A DNA stretch of 64,000 bases from Chenopodium formosanum (Eukaryota > Streptophyta > Magnoliopsida > Caryophyllales > Amaranthaceae), in assembly GCA_024500155.1 (NCBI GenBank), contig CM044857.1, positions 3,536,501 through 3,600,500 of the forward strand. Direction: 5' to 3'. The notes under the pieces are model-generated. The model saw only the letters and a list, made by a program, of their open reading frames with translations. It was not told the origin of the DNA and ran no database searches. The position numbers and the translations under genes are program-made. This document shows positions 10,090 through 20,861 of the stretch, one piece after another. Position 1 is the first letter of the stretch. Every line of letters starts with the position of its first letter.

Positions 10090-13000
10090 GTTTTGTTATG
10101 CAGATTTCTAATCAGCCAAGTCTTGAAGACTTGAGCTTGATCAATTAAAAGGTGGTTTGACATATTTAAAAGAAGCCACTGTTCTTGAGCTCTAGGCAGG
10201 AGACAAATAGATGGAGATTTGTTTTAGGGATATTTGGGCAGAAAGGGCAAGCATCAGAAGGAGGTAGGATCCTGTAGAATAGATTTGATTTTGTGTGTAG
10301 CCTATCATAAGCAGATTGCCATAGGAAAGCTTTTATCTTTAGGAAGGTGTTAGCTCCCCAAATGGCAGGCCACAACTGATCTTCAAAAAGTTAAGAAGAG
10401 GGGAGGTTGCATCTTTGAGAAATGAGACAATAAGAGGCCTCTTTCATGTTAAATTTACCTTTCCTAGTCCAGCTGGTGTAATTATAGTCTATATTCTGAT
10501 TTAGGCTGACAGATTGGATCCTGTTAAAGAGATGGTCCTCCAACTTGAAGTTTAATTATCAGTCCGATCCTTCCATAGTAGACTTAACTTATAATGGTAA
10601 ATGGTTCAAAGTAAGGTCTGCAACGTTGACATGGATAGGGCCAATTAGAAGAGATCTGATTGTATCAGACTTTAGCTAATTGTCAGACCAGAAGTTTATA
10701 CGGTTTCCCCTCCCAATTTCCCAGTGGAGGCTATGTTTGAATAACTCCCACCCATGACCCAACCCCTTCCAAATATGAGAGCCTTTGTTAAAAGGTACTG
10801 GATCGATTTTATTCTAAATATATTTTTCAAATAGTAGGGAGCCTGCCAATTTACCTTGGTATCCACCATCCAACAAAGTCTAGCAAGAGACTTTGTTCAG
10901 CTCTTCATGGCTGAGAAATCCCAAACCCCCCTTTTCTTTTTTCTTGACACACCCTTTCCCATGAAATTCGGCAAATTTTCCTTTTGTTCATATTCCCACC
11001 CCAAAGGAAATTTGAGCAAATAGAATCTAATTTATGGGTGACAGATTGGGAATTTCAAACAACTCATGGTATATCTTGCATAGCTAATAGGTTAGATTGG
11101 ATCATGATAATTCTAGCTGCCCTAGACATGGTGTTAGCTTTCCAAGAAGCCATTTTCCTGCCCACTTTGTCAATGACTGAGTTGATTTGCCTTTTGGAAG
11201 ATTTTTTATCAGAGAGAGGGAAGCCTTGGTAAGTACCAAGGATTCCAGATTTTCTGACATTTAACACTTGTACAAAGTCATCCATAATGTGTTGAGAGGT
11301 GTTAGGGGAAAAGAAAATAGTGCTTTTTTCTTCGTTGATCCTTAGGCCAAAGTGGGAGCATAAAGTCTGAAAAGTGTTTGAGAGAGAGTTGAGGGTTTTA
11401 TTGCTACCACTCCAAAGAGGAGCACATCATCTGCAAATAGCAGATATGAGATGTCTGTCTTACCACCTCTACACCTGAAAGGTTTTCATCTTTTTTCCTC
11501 ACATTCCACATGGATTAATCTAGATAGATACTCTAGGCATATGATAAAGAGGTAGGGAGAGAGAGGGTATCCCTACCTTAGGCCTCTAGAAGAGAGGAAA
11601 AAAGGGGTTAGTTTCCTATGCAAAAGGATTTGAGTTGAAGTACTGGTGACACAGGACATGATCAGAGAAGTGGAATGGTGACTGAAGTTCATCAACTTAA
11701 GACAGTGTTCAATGAAGGACCACTTTAGTTTATCATAAGCCTTTTCAAGGTCTAATTTCAAAGCAAAAACACCATTTCTACCCTTTTTTTCTCATAGAGT
11801 ACAAGACCTCAGAGGCCACAATGTAATTCACCTCAGTGCCCCTACCCTTATGAAGATATTTTGGTTTGGGGAGATGAGAGAGGGGAGGTGAGGTCTAATC
11901 CTATTTACAAGGATTTTTGTGAGTACTTTATAAGGGTTACTCACAAGGCTAATGGGTCTGAAGCTGGTGATCTAGGATAGGTTTTATGTTTTTGGAATTA
12001 GGGTGACAATGTTTTTATTTGAGAGAGGTGGGATCACTTTGCTTGAGAAAATATCAGTGATGAAAGACAAGAGGTCAGCTTTGATGAGTTCCCAGTTTTT
12101 TGAAAAAGGATGGCATGGAACCCATCAAATCCAAGGGCTTTAAGAGGGTCAGTGGCGGATAAAGCTTGTTTTATCTCATCCAAAGAAGGTAGGTTAGTGC
12201 AATCAAAAGAGGTGGAAGCTTGACTGAGAGGAGGGGGAGGTGTGGGGTTTTAAGAGGTGTAAAGGTCTTTGAAGTGGTTACACACATGATTTTGTAGGAG
12301 AGTTGGGTCATCAATCCATTCTCCCACCTGATTTTTAAGGCTTAGAATTTTATTTGACTTACCCCTAATGACAGTAGAAGTGTGAAAAAATCTAGTGTTT
12401 TTGTCCCTATTTATCTGCCAATCAGATCAGGATCTAGTATACCTGTATAACTATTCCAGATCAAGGATATTATTAAGCTCAGAATTAAGCTTATTATCTA
12501 GATCGTACAGGAATTCATTTGTAAGATCGTTTTCCAGAGCTAGCTGAGCACCTTTTTTTTTTAAAGAAAGTTGAGCACCTTTTAAACGTGCTTGAATTTT
12601 CCTCTTTTTAAAATTCAAGGCTCTAAAGGTGGTATTTGACCAAGTTTGGAGTCCTGCAGCGAGGTTGTCTAATTTATGAGGAAATCAGGGTTAATTGTCG
12701 ACATGGGTTCAAATATGAACGGTTTGAAACCTGGGAAAGATTGAATTTGTGAAAAGTTTAAAACCAGGGGATTGTGGTCAGAGGTGAGTATGGGGAGATT
12801 ATGCACCACAGCAGTAGGGATGGCAGTGATCCAGTTCGATGTAGCCCAAAATCTATCTAACCTTTTAAAAAAAGGACTCTTTTTTCGCTTATTAAACCAA
12901 GTGAATTTTGATCCTACATAACCAAGGTCTATTAAATTTTAGAATTCCATTGTATCTTTATAGCTTCTCATCTTGTGGAGAAGGTGAGGATTCCCTCCCC

Positions 13001-13486
13001 ACTTTTCATGTGCAAAGCAAATATCATTGAAGTCCCCACACAAAAGCCAAGGCAGAGAAATAGATTGGGAGAGGGATTTCAGAGAAGCCCACAGTTCAAT
13101 CTACTATTGTAATCAGTGCTAGCATAAACGGAGGAAAGGAAAAGGAGAATTTGTTTTGTACCTGAACCACAACATGGATTGCACAAGGCTCCTTTGAAAG
13201 GGTGATAATAGAATTTACTCCAGAGTTCCAAAGGAAGGTTTTGGATGATTCTTTGACAGTTTGATTTTGTAACTTTCATCTCGGTTAGGATGATAATTTC
13301 TGGGTTATGATCCCTTATTATTTGACAGATGTTTGTTTTGAAGCCATCTCTTGCTGTTGCTCTTGCATTCCACAGAAGTATCGACATTCTTGGCTTCATG
13401 TCTGGCAGAGAGTTGAGCTCCTTACGCGTCTTGTAAGACGCGTTGTTGTCGAGTTTGACATAGCGTTCCAAATAGTTGGAGTACAT
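10090..13486 (-). pseudogene. LINE ORF2: endonuclease, reverse transcriptase and zf-RVT domains
   Basis: ORF2 opens at or near 13486, with an internal start at 13399 (MKPRMSILLWNARA). The endonuclease follows: LTEMKV, CGDFNDI, HEKWGG, KFTWFN, RLDRFW and TSDHNP are all visible in order down to about 12770. The reverse transcriptase has KLDLEKAYDK (near 11760), YPLSPYLF and the catalytic YLLFADDVLLF (FADD codons at 11426-11437). Then come a GTYQGFPLSDKK-like thumb region (11064-11285) and the zinc-binding domain at 10375-10166. In-frame stops and frameshifts are frequent, for instance inside the endonuclease (EF*NLIDLGY) and between the reverse-transcriptase blocks. The remaining RNase H lies at 5326-5905 beyond the insert. 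It is a dead copy of an APE-type endonuclease/reverse transcriptase that copies its RNA onto nicked target DNA. Confidence 0.85.
10166..10375 (-). pseudogene. LINE ORF2 zinc-binding (zf-RVT) segment
   Basis: The minus-strand frame reads WPAIWG, KIKAFLWQSAYDRLHTKSNL, then ACPFCPN and HLFVSCLE. This is the zf-RVT pattern seen between reverse transcriptase and RNase H in plant LINEs: a W-K-FLW-RL-T core followed by C-X2-C and an H-X4-C pair. A frameshift ends it at 10166; another frame continues with KTWLIRNLHNK to the insertion edge near 10,090. Confidence 0.75.
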
Positions 13487-13599
13487 CGACAGAGTGCTTC
13501 TTCATCTTGACCCCTGACATTTCCAGGTTTCCTCCCTTCCGTGTTCCCCAAGCCGCGTCGAGGCGGAGTTGTTAGGCATGGGATACCAGGTGCATCCAC

Positions 13600-14450
13600 T
13601 TGACGTTGTTTATGCCTGTTACTTATTGTAGCACCAGCAAGTTGCTTGTAATCGACACTGCCTTTCTTTCTTTCTTTCTTTTAGAAGAACGGGTACCGGG
13701 TTTATCGCTAACTAGAGCTCCTAAGGAATGTACATTAGAGTGTACTCATTGTGAAAACGTTGAATCCACCATTTTAGGAGAATGGCAAGTGGTTCGTTGA
13801 TGAGGTTGACATCCGCCAGCGATGGGATATGAGCCGGTACAAAACGGAATGGTTCTTCTGGGTTCTCCATTTGCAGGTTCGACAGGATTGCCGAAAAATT
13901 TTCCAAGTTGAGCAGCAGATTCTGAACTTCAGCCGATGACAGAGGGCTCTATTCCCCGCAAAGTCCTGGTGCATAGAATGAAGTTAGGTTGAACATTGCG
14001 TCTGGGTAAGTCATCACTAGCTTGGTGAAAATGATGATGTTCCTGTCTTGAACTGGAGTCACATGAATGGTTGTTGGTTGTCGTATCGGAGGACGGGGGA
14101 AGTTCTCGGAACCCTGGTCGTCGTCCGGGTCCTCGTCCATTAGCTTGGAGAGTTTTTGGCTGAGCAACAGGCGATGCATCCTGATTTTGGTTGAGAAGGA
14201 GAGGGATGTGAGATGGAAGATAAGAATTTGGTGAAGACTAAAAAATTTGAATGGTTTTAATGGGTAAATTTTTAAGAAAAGCCATTAAAGTTGGGTTTAA
14301 GTGTAAGTTGATATGATAGTCGAAGTGACCAGAGAGGTTTAGGCGGCGTATTTCAGAAGACGAATAGTTTGGGAAAGGAGAATTCAGAGTTTGACAAGAA
14401 GTATTGGGTATGGGTGATGATGGAATTTGGGAGAGTTGATGAATAGGTAC
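13600..14450 (-). pseudogene. LINE ORF1, C-terminal part
   Basis: The minus-strand frame resumes at the GGTAC duplication with PIHQLSQIPSSPIPNT. It continues through low-complexity, Pro/Ser/Thr-rich sequence and a segment starting MHRLLLSQKLSKLMDEDPDD with several frame changes. It is joined in sense to the N-terminal part at 16324-17445: the solo LTR at 14451-16323 interrupts the open frame. I see no CCHC knuckle clearly enough to claim it. Confidence 0.6.
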
Positions 14451-14993
14451 TGTAGACACTTAAAAATGTCTCCCCAAAACCAAACTCGATGATGAACAAC
14501 CTTTCACCGCCTTATTAGTCGGGTTGAGTATTTAATCTTTAGAGTGCTTAAATTTATATTCAATCCCAATACATTTCATAAACCAACCCAATTTTTAGAC
14601 CATTTCCCCAAACCATGACTTACTTTCCACTTTTCGTGTCCACAACACAAAACCGAGAGAAACTGATTTTGTGAACTTATAATTTTGATCCAATTATTAT
14701 TTAATCGGATAGGACTTTTAATAAGCTTTCCAACGATATACATAAGCCCAATTCCGATTTAAAACGAAGAAGATATGAGTAAAATACTAAACTCGACCCA
14801 AAACCGACACCCTTTCACTAAAACGACCATATCTTAAAATATGCAAATTATTTTGATTTATTCCAATTTTGTTTGAATTAGACTTGATAAGATTTCCAAC
14901 GATATATTATATGCTTTATTCCGAGTTACGAATCAAAAGTTATCATAGTTTTAAAAACACGTAAGAAACTGGAATTACCGCGCAACACCTTAA

Positions 14994-15220
14994 GCACCGC
15001 GTCATGGTACAAACTGACGTATCACGGTGCCTTGTATCGTGACACGGTATTCTTCACCGTGTCACGGTGCTTTCCTGTGTCTATTCAGCATTTTTTCTCA
15101 CGCGCTAAAATGAATCTGGACGCATTTTTGGCAGAATTGTACACCGCGACACGGTTTGCTATACCGTGCCACAGTGGACAGCACCGTGTCACGGTGCCCT
15201 GTACCGTGTCATGGTGCTTT
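14994..15220. repeat. array of CACCGTGTCACGGTG-type near-palindromes in solo LTR D
   Basis: At least six variants of a 15-bp near-palindrome occur: for instance CACCGTGTCACGGTGC twice, ATCGTGACACGGTA, ACCGCGACACGGTT, ACCGTGCCACAGTG and ACCGTGTCATGGTGC, spaced by short spacers. The array ends about 65 bp before the TATA-like box. It occupies the same place as the TGTCGC...GCGACA array in elements A and B but uses an unrelated palindrome. Confidence 0.8.
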
Positions 15221-15284
15221 TGTAGGGTTTTTTCTTCGCGGCGCTTCACTTCTAGGGTTCCGTGCTTCACCCTACTCTTTTTCT

Positions 15285-15293
15285 CAATAAATA
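15285..15293 (+). promoter_or_regulatory. TATA-like box of solo LTR D
   Basis: CAATAAATA lies at 15285-15293, downstream of the palindrome array and upstream of a pyrimidine-rich leader, the position expected for the Pol II promoter at the U3/R border of a plant LTR. Confidence 0.5.
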
Positions 15294-16323
15294 CGAACCT
15301 GATTTCCTCAGTTTGGGGGCACCAAAAATTATTTTCTCTCCCTCTACACCAAAAATCATTCTCTTATCTTGCTTTAGCCTAAATTCTAGCCTCCTTATTC
15401 TTCCATAATACTTCCCCTAAGCACTCCAAGGAGTCCATACAACACCCGAAGTTCTATACTTAAACCAAGGCGTGATAGGTAGAATTAACAGAGGGTTTGA
15501 ACCAAATCAACTCTACTTTTTATTTGATTTAATTTCAGTTTGATTTATATTTATATTGAAGTTACTAATAATTTATTCATGATGTAGCAATTCAAGGAAA
15601 CACGGAAATTGAGTAATAAATCACTTAATTACTCTTATTTTTATTCTTGTTGCTAGTATCATGATTAGGTTTATTTATATTTGATTTGACTAACGATATT
15701 ATTGTTAAATTGCTTCCAATGTTAATGTTGATTTTATTATATTTTTTTTTATCACCATATTGCATGTTTAAAGAGAATATGTAATTGAAAATCACGCCTA
15801 ATAAGATAATTTGGACAACCGGTTTAGGTTCCTTTTTAATCTTGTTGTTTAATTTAAGTGATCACAATATTTTAGAATTATATGTTGCATTAATATTCAA
15901 CCAATTTAGCATACTAATAGTTTGGAGCGAATTGAATATTTTGTTTGTATGCCTTTGAGATCGCAGGAATTACTTTTCACAATGAGAATCAAGTAGAGGC
16001 CAATACGAGCGAATGTGACTCCATGACTCACTTCGTACCATCATCCCTGATCCTCCTTTCATGGTTCCGAACCATATGGAGTTAGTAATCTCATGGATTA
16101 TGAATGGGGTGTAACCTTCATGGGTCAATCGTTGTTGCCTTTCGTTGTCCCTTAATCGTAGTTGTCTTTAATGATCCGTGAACGCTTTACAAGTTCCTTA
16201 AAAACTTGTTGGTGGCTCCCTACTTTCCTTGTTCCTAATCGTATAATGTCAATTCCCACTTCTTATGAGTGTCAAGCATATTCACACATGCTTAACGTAG
16301 GCGCATTTTGAACGACGCCTACA

Positions 16324-17445
16324 GGTACTTGCCATGTGTTTTCATTGGTAACTTGCAAAAATCTTTTGCCAATAATTTCATTCGTCAAATTTTGGAGGTG
16401 GAGAAACTTGTTTATCAGGTTTTGCGTTTTTTTATTTAATGGGCTCAAATTTTCAATTGAATTTTCGCGGGTCTTATCACCATTGGGTAAAGATCCCCTG
16501 TTTTTCGATTGCACTTCTTTCCACATTTGCTCCACTAGGGGTAACTTTGCCGTTGGCGGAGTGAGGATTCCAGTGGGAGATGGACGAGATTGAGGAGGAG
16601 TTTCGTTTGCATTGACCTCCTTGTAGATGATTCTATGTTTGATTTTGTCAATCCAAATGAAATCCCTTTTTGTCTTGGTAGTATCCACTAGCACGAGCAT
16701 TCTTGCGAATTTAAGTTTCCTTGATCTTGAGACTTTGTGGTAGCTTTAATGATAGTATTGATTGTACTCCCAATTTTCTTTAGGAAAGATTCATGGAGGA
16801 ACTTTGTTGGTAGTTCTGGCAAGTCAATCCAGGTTGGGGAGGTTGAGGATTGCTCTTCGGATTGTTTGAAACCAGGTTTCCATTTCTGCGTGAAGATTAA
16901 GGTGCCATTTATAAACCAGGGACCTTGGTTTACGATTCTCGCAGCATCAGCTGAATCACTAAATTTCGAAATAAAGTAACCTTTCCCAATCAGAATTGAA
17001 TACATTTTCCCAATTGGTTTCCAGATTTTTTCCAGGCCTTGTATAAAATACTCCGTTGAGAATGTTTCCCACAAGCTTTTGATATAATGGAGTCAATCCA
17101 TGGTGAGCAGAGGAAGGAGTACTCATCCTCTTAAACATGTAGAAAGAATTCAGGTTTCTCATCGAAACAGAGGGGTGGAGAAGTAGCTGTAGCGGTTATG
17201 AAAGGTGGAGAGGAAAGAGTAATAGGAGGTGTTTGTAAAGCTTCTTTGAACGAAAAAGAAAAGCGATGAGTCATGGTGTTTCCGGAGGACAAATTTTTTG
17301 TGTTTAATCCGATTTTGGTGGCAGGTTTGGTTGTTTTTTTCTTTTTCATTGGTTATTTTTCTTTTGGATTGGTGGTAGAAGAAGAAGGTGGGGGTTTACC
17401 TGGTGAGTTCAGTGGGGACTCTCTCGCTCTAGGTTTCTCTCTCAT
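16324..17445 (-). pseudogene. LINE ORF1, N-terminal part (DUF4283-like nucleic-acid-binding protein)
   Basis: The chosen start is the ATG at 17445, 20 bases inside the element (MREKPRARESPLNSPGKPPP). After a basic, Ser/Thr-rich segment the frame reads KMYSILIGKGYFISKFSDS, GPWFINGTLIF and WKPGF. The GKGY...F and GPW...W-P-F pattern is that of the DUF4283 domain of plant LINE ORF1 proteins. A later segment (LVLVDTTKTKRDFIWIDKIK) leads to NTWQVPV at the GGTAC site, where the solo LTR interrupts the frame. At least one stop and two frameshifts are present. ORF1 products package LINE RNA; this one cannot be made whole. Confidence 0.75.
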
Positions 17446-17478
17446 TATTTGAGTAAAAATTCACACAATTCATAATCT

Positions 17479-17960
17479 AATTCAAAAATTTTCCTTTGAT
17501 TCATTCTAACGTTGAGAACCCAAAATGCAAAATTGTTAACCACAACTGATTTATTCGCAACTTATTGCATGCAATGTATTGCAGAGCCCTTTAGAATAAG
17601 GAATTTTTTTCCAATTCCCAACCTTCCAAGAAAAGAAATAAACATAAACAACATTACTATATTCATAACTGTCAACTCATAATGATAAACCAATAATCTT
17701 AAAGTTGTCAATTGTTGATAAATAATCAAAGCACCAATCCAATACCTTCCATTTTATTTCTTGAAATGGACTAGTAATATGAAGAAACTGACTAGTAACA
17801 GGTTTCCAGATACAAGATAATCCTGTAAGGAAATAAAAGCATACAAGACCATTGCTAGAACCTACTAACTCTGGCATCATAATATTCTCACGTCAAAAAC
17901 CAAATTCCTTCGCGTTGAGGTTGTGGTGGTTATTGTTTAAGGAAAATCTTAGTGGAATAG
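17479..17960 (-). pseudogene. F-box protein relic, central part
   Basis: On the minus strand the frame reads ELVGSSNGLVCFY, then CIWKPVTSQFLHITSPF and CFDYLSTIDNFKIIGLSL. It continues in a broken frame with VYVYFFSWKVGNWKKIPY and NQRKIFELDYEL. This is the order of an F-box-associated domain: 'GS.NGLVC', 'IWNP.T..F', 'GFDY....D.YKV' and 'SW'. The relic runs straight into the LINE 5' end and resumes at 5295. No N-terminal F-box motif was seen to the right of 17,960, so the gene was already truncated there or its start is unrecognisable. Confidence 0.7.
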
Positions 17961-18470
17961 TTCTAGGAATTTGCTTAAGGTTTTTGAGGTAATAATAATC
18001 AATCCTGAAAATAACAATAATAATAACCAAGAACAATAATGCGATAAAAGATGAATAAATTAACAAAGAAATAAGAGTTAAATAGACAATAGACAGAATT
18101 CGTAAGTAACTTGCATATATATTTTAAGTATTAATGTATGAATGAGACTGTACATGTTTTGCTAGCTATTTATACCTAGGGATTGCTAGGAATTACATAT
18201 ATTTTCAGAATAATATTCAAAGGACAAGATCTTCATATTTTGTTGTGCTTCATTCTTGCAGCTTTGTATTTTTGGTGCTTGCCTTGTTGGTTTGTTGATT
18301 GATTTTGTTTCCTTATTTGTATCAATCAAGTCGTTAGCCTTGATTTCATTTTATTTGGATTGCTTCTTGGGTTTCTTGATCATGCCCTATGACTTCTGGG
18401 TTTCTTGGGAGTATGGGCCCAACAATTATCGTAATTTAAAAAGAAATAGGTGTTGAAATAACCAATAAGT
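17961..18470. other. AT-rich stretch without recognised features
   Basis: Nothing with domain resemblance is seen on either strand. The 66-codon frame at 18256-18456 is composed of hydrophobic, low-complexity codons and has no family resemblance. Confidence 0.5.
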
Positions 18471-18546
18471 CTTAGCTGCACTCTTATGCAGATAAGATAG
18501 CTGCACCACCCATATAAAATGAACATTTAGTAAAAAAATAGAAAAA

Positions 18547-19370
18547 ATACACTTTAATAATCCCAACTTTACTCAATTTATTTTGAATAATCCCAACTTT
18601 TGATTATTTTGCAATAATCCTAACTTTCACCTTTGTTTTCTTCTAACAATCCCAAACCGGTCAACAAAAGTCAACGACCTATTACTGTAGGTAATTTTCC
18701 ATGTGTCAAGTTGTTAGTGGTCTAAAAAATAAACAAAAAGAAAAAAAAACCAGCCACCACCAGCCCACAACCACTAGCGGTGACCATTCCCTTCCCCAGC
18801 CCAACCGAACCACCACGTCCCAAGTCTCAGCCCCCAAAACCTCCCTTAAACTTGCCTCACCCCCGCAAAATGGCCTCTCTCCTTCCCCTACCCCGTAAAA
18901 CAACTAAAGCCTAAACCCATAACCCCGAAACGACCACCCATAACCCTGAAACCACCCATAACAAAAGCCCCCTCCCTAAATCGTCTTCCCCCCTGTCCCC
19001 ACCCCCCGAAACCACCTGAAACACCATCCCCTACCATCGAATTTACCTTCCTCACCCCCGAAACCTCCAAAACGAATTCAAATCCGTAACTTTCTCTCTC
19101 CTCCATGTGCCGAAAAACGCAAACAAAGGGGTGAGAGGAAGGTTTCTGGTGGCTAGAGGGAGTGAGGAAGTTTAGAAAAGTAGAGTTGAGGGATCTAGAA
19201 GAGTGGTTTGAGGTTGGGCCTTAGCAGTTGAGGAAGGAAGGCCACCAGCATTTGGTGTAATCCAAATTGAAGAAAGAAAACACAAGTGAGAGTTGGGATT
19301 ATTGCAGAATAATCAAAAGTTGGGATTATTTTAAAGTAAATTGAGCAAAGTTGGGATTATTAAAGTGTAT
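18547..19370. mobile_element. Foldback/Mutator-like MITE with repeat-built arms
   Basis: The left arm (about 18547-18635) starts ATACACTTTAATAATCCCAA, and the right arm (about 19286-19370) is its complement, ending TTATTAAAGTGTAT. Each arm carries three tandem versions of AATAATCCCAACTTT. The centre is C-rich on the plus strand and non-coding. The element splits the surrounding AATGAACATTTAGTAAAAAA minisatellite, so it inserted later. A clean target-site duplication cannot be read because the flanks are A-runs. Confidence 0.65.
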
Positions 19371-19375
19371 CGGTC

Positions 19376-20090
19376 CAAAAAAATATGAAAACGTAAAAAA
19401 TAATGAACATTAAGTAAAAAAATATGAACACGTAAAAATAAAATGAACATTTACTAATATAAAAATGAACACGTAAAAAAAATGCATATTTAATACTAAA
19501 AAGTGAACATGTTAAAACAAAATTGATCATTTAGTAGTATACCTAAACATGACACATGATTATCATACAATCAAAAAATTGATGGACTACAACCTTCATA
19601 ATGAACATTTAGTTAAAAAAAAAAAAAAGTATTGCACCAAAAAAAATTAAAAAAAAAACATATAGTAATAAAAAATGAACATGTAAAAGAAAACGGACAT
19701 TTAACAATAAAAAGTGAAGACGTTAAAAAAATTAACATTTATCATATAATAATAAAATAGCTTGACCATGCCTAATAAAATGAACATTTCACAAAAATAT
19801 GTGAACACTAAATAAAATAAACATTTAGTTTAAAAAAAATACACGAAAAAAATGAACACGTCAATAAAAATTATGAACATTTAGTATATTCAAAATGAAC
19901 ATGATTTTCAAATATTCATGTAGGTTTAAATAAATTATATAATTATTAAAGAAAAATAAGGATAAAATATTTGAATCATTAATGTTCATTTTTTATGTAC
20001 TAAATATTCATTCTTAGCGTACTAAACGTTCATTTTGTACAAAATGTTCAAATTTAAAGTACTGCGTGTTCATTTTTTTCTACGGAAATT
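19376..20090. repeat. ATGAACATTTAGTA minisatellite with strand switch
   Basis: Variants of AATGAACATTTAGTA and ATGAACACGTAAAAA alternate through about 19900. From about 19980 the complement (TGTTCATTTT, TACTAAATATTCATT, CGTACTAAACGTTCATTTTG) takes over, so the block ends as an inverted repeat of itself. A detached piece occurs at 18518-18540, left of the nested element. Confidence 0.7.
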
Positions 20091-20598
20091 ATACACAAGT
20101 TCGATTGTAATTATTTTAACTCTGAATATTTGAATATCCACCTTAAATTCAATTTTAATTCATCATAGAGACAATAATTATTGATCTATAGCATGGTAGA
20201 TTATGAATTACAAATGCAAAATTGATTGAAATCAACAATTTTATAACATTCACATATATATAAACCAAAAAAAGAAAAAAAAAACTCAAGATTCACCATC
20301 GTGATGAAGATGATGATGATGGAGAACGCAACAATGGTGGCAAATTGGAGAATATCCGAAGTAGAAGAACAAAGAAGTGTAAAGATTGAAGAATATTAAC
20401 TAATAAGGAAAGGTAAAAAAAGAGGAGAGAGAAAATTTTGAATGGAAAAGAAAACAGAGGAAAGAGAAAATTAATTAATAGAGATACAAGAAAGAAGAAG
20501 AAAAGAGATAGTGTGTTAAGATAAAAAGAAGGAAAAAAAATATATGTTCATATATATAGTTGTTGCAGCTAGCTAAGCTACACTAGTGTGTAGCTAAG

Positions 20599-20861
20599 AA
20601 TTTGCGGAAATAATGAAAAATCAGGACATTTGCAATGATGATAAGTTGTTGGGATGAAGGCGCTGAAAGAACTGAAGATGAGACTTTGCGAAATCAAAGC
20701 TAAAGATGGTAAAGAACCAACGTTTGCAAATAGATTTGAAGCAAAGTAAGGATTTTACAGGAAGTCTTGGTAGTATTTCCTCTACCAAAATCTGGTCTAG
20801 AGAAGGGTGAGGGTAGTTTGAGTTTGTAGTTTAGCTATATTACAGAGTTAGGGTAACAATT
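20599..20861 (+). other. short possible coding fragment, unidentified
   Basis: A 33-codon frame beginning ATGAAGGCGCTGAAAGAACT near 20654 reads MKALKELKMRLCEIKAKDGK and then PTFANRFEAK before a stop. Its Lys/Glu-rich, non-repetitive composition differs from the surrounding AT-rich DNA and suggests a captured exon. I do not recognise the family and it may be chance. Confidence 0.2.

Larger units (their letters stand above)
14451..16323 (+). mobile_element. Solo LTR D of the A/B-related retrotransposon family
   Basis: The element starts TGTAGACACT and ends GACGCCTACA, so its ends are inverted TGTAG/CTACA, and it is flanked by a perfect GGTAC duplication (14446-14450 and 16324-16328). Its first bases (TGTAGACAC, then GTCTCCCCAAAACCAAAC) match those of the LTRs of elements A and B. 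It also shares the internal words CCAACGATATA and AAGCCCAATTCCGA. With a single LTR and one duplication on each side, it is the product of LTR-LTR recombination. It lies inside LINE ORF1. Confidence 0.88.
5296..17465 (-). mobile_element. L1-type LINE (non-LTR retrotransposon), full length but interrupted twice
   Basis: The element reads on the minus strand from about 17465 (5' end, ORF1 ATG at 17445) to a short poly(A), seen as T's at about 5299-5307. Order of domains: ORF1 with a DUF4283-like domain, endonuclease, reverse transcriptase, zinc-binding domain (zf-RVT) and a plant-type RNase H. The flanks carry a 13-bp duplication, CAATTCATAACCT at 5283-5295 and CAATTCATAATCT at 17466-17478 (one mismatch). 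Removing the LTR-like insert (about 6014-10089) and the solo LTR (14451-16323) leaves about 6.2 kb, a usual size for a complete plant L1. Many stops and frameshifts make it inactive. Confidence 0.88.
18471..20598. mobile_element. Candidate inverted-repeat DNA transposon (non-autonomous), with a nested element
   Basis: The left end CTTAGCTGCACTCTTATGCA (continuing to AGCTGCACCA) resembles the complement of the right end at 20550-20598 (CTTAGCTACACACTAGTGTA, continuing to AGCTGCAACA). This gives imperfect terminal inverted repeats of about 38 bp. No coding sequence is present. Inside lie a smaller inverted-repeat element (18547-19370) and a long A-rich minisatellite. A target-site duplication was not identified, so the class (possibly Mutator-like) is open. 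Confidence 0.45.

Noticed and set aside
18888..19106. 72-codon Gly-rich minus-strand frame inside the foldback element
   Set aside because: The C-rich plus strand gives Gly codons without stops; no start context or family resemblance.
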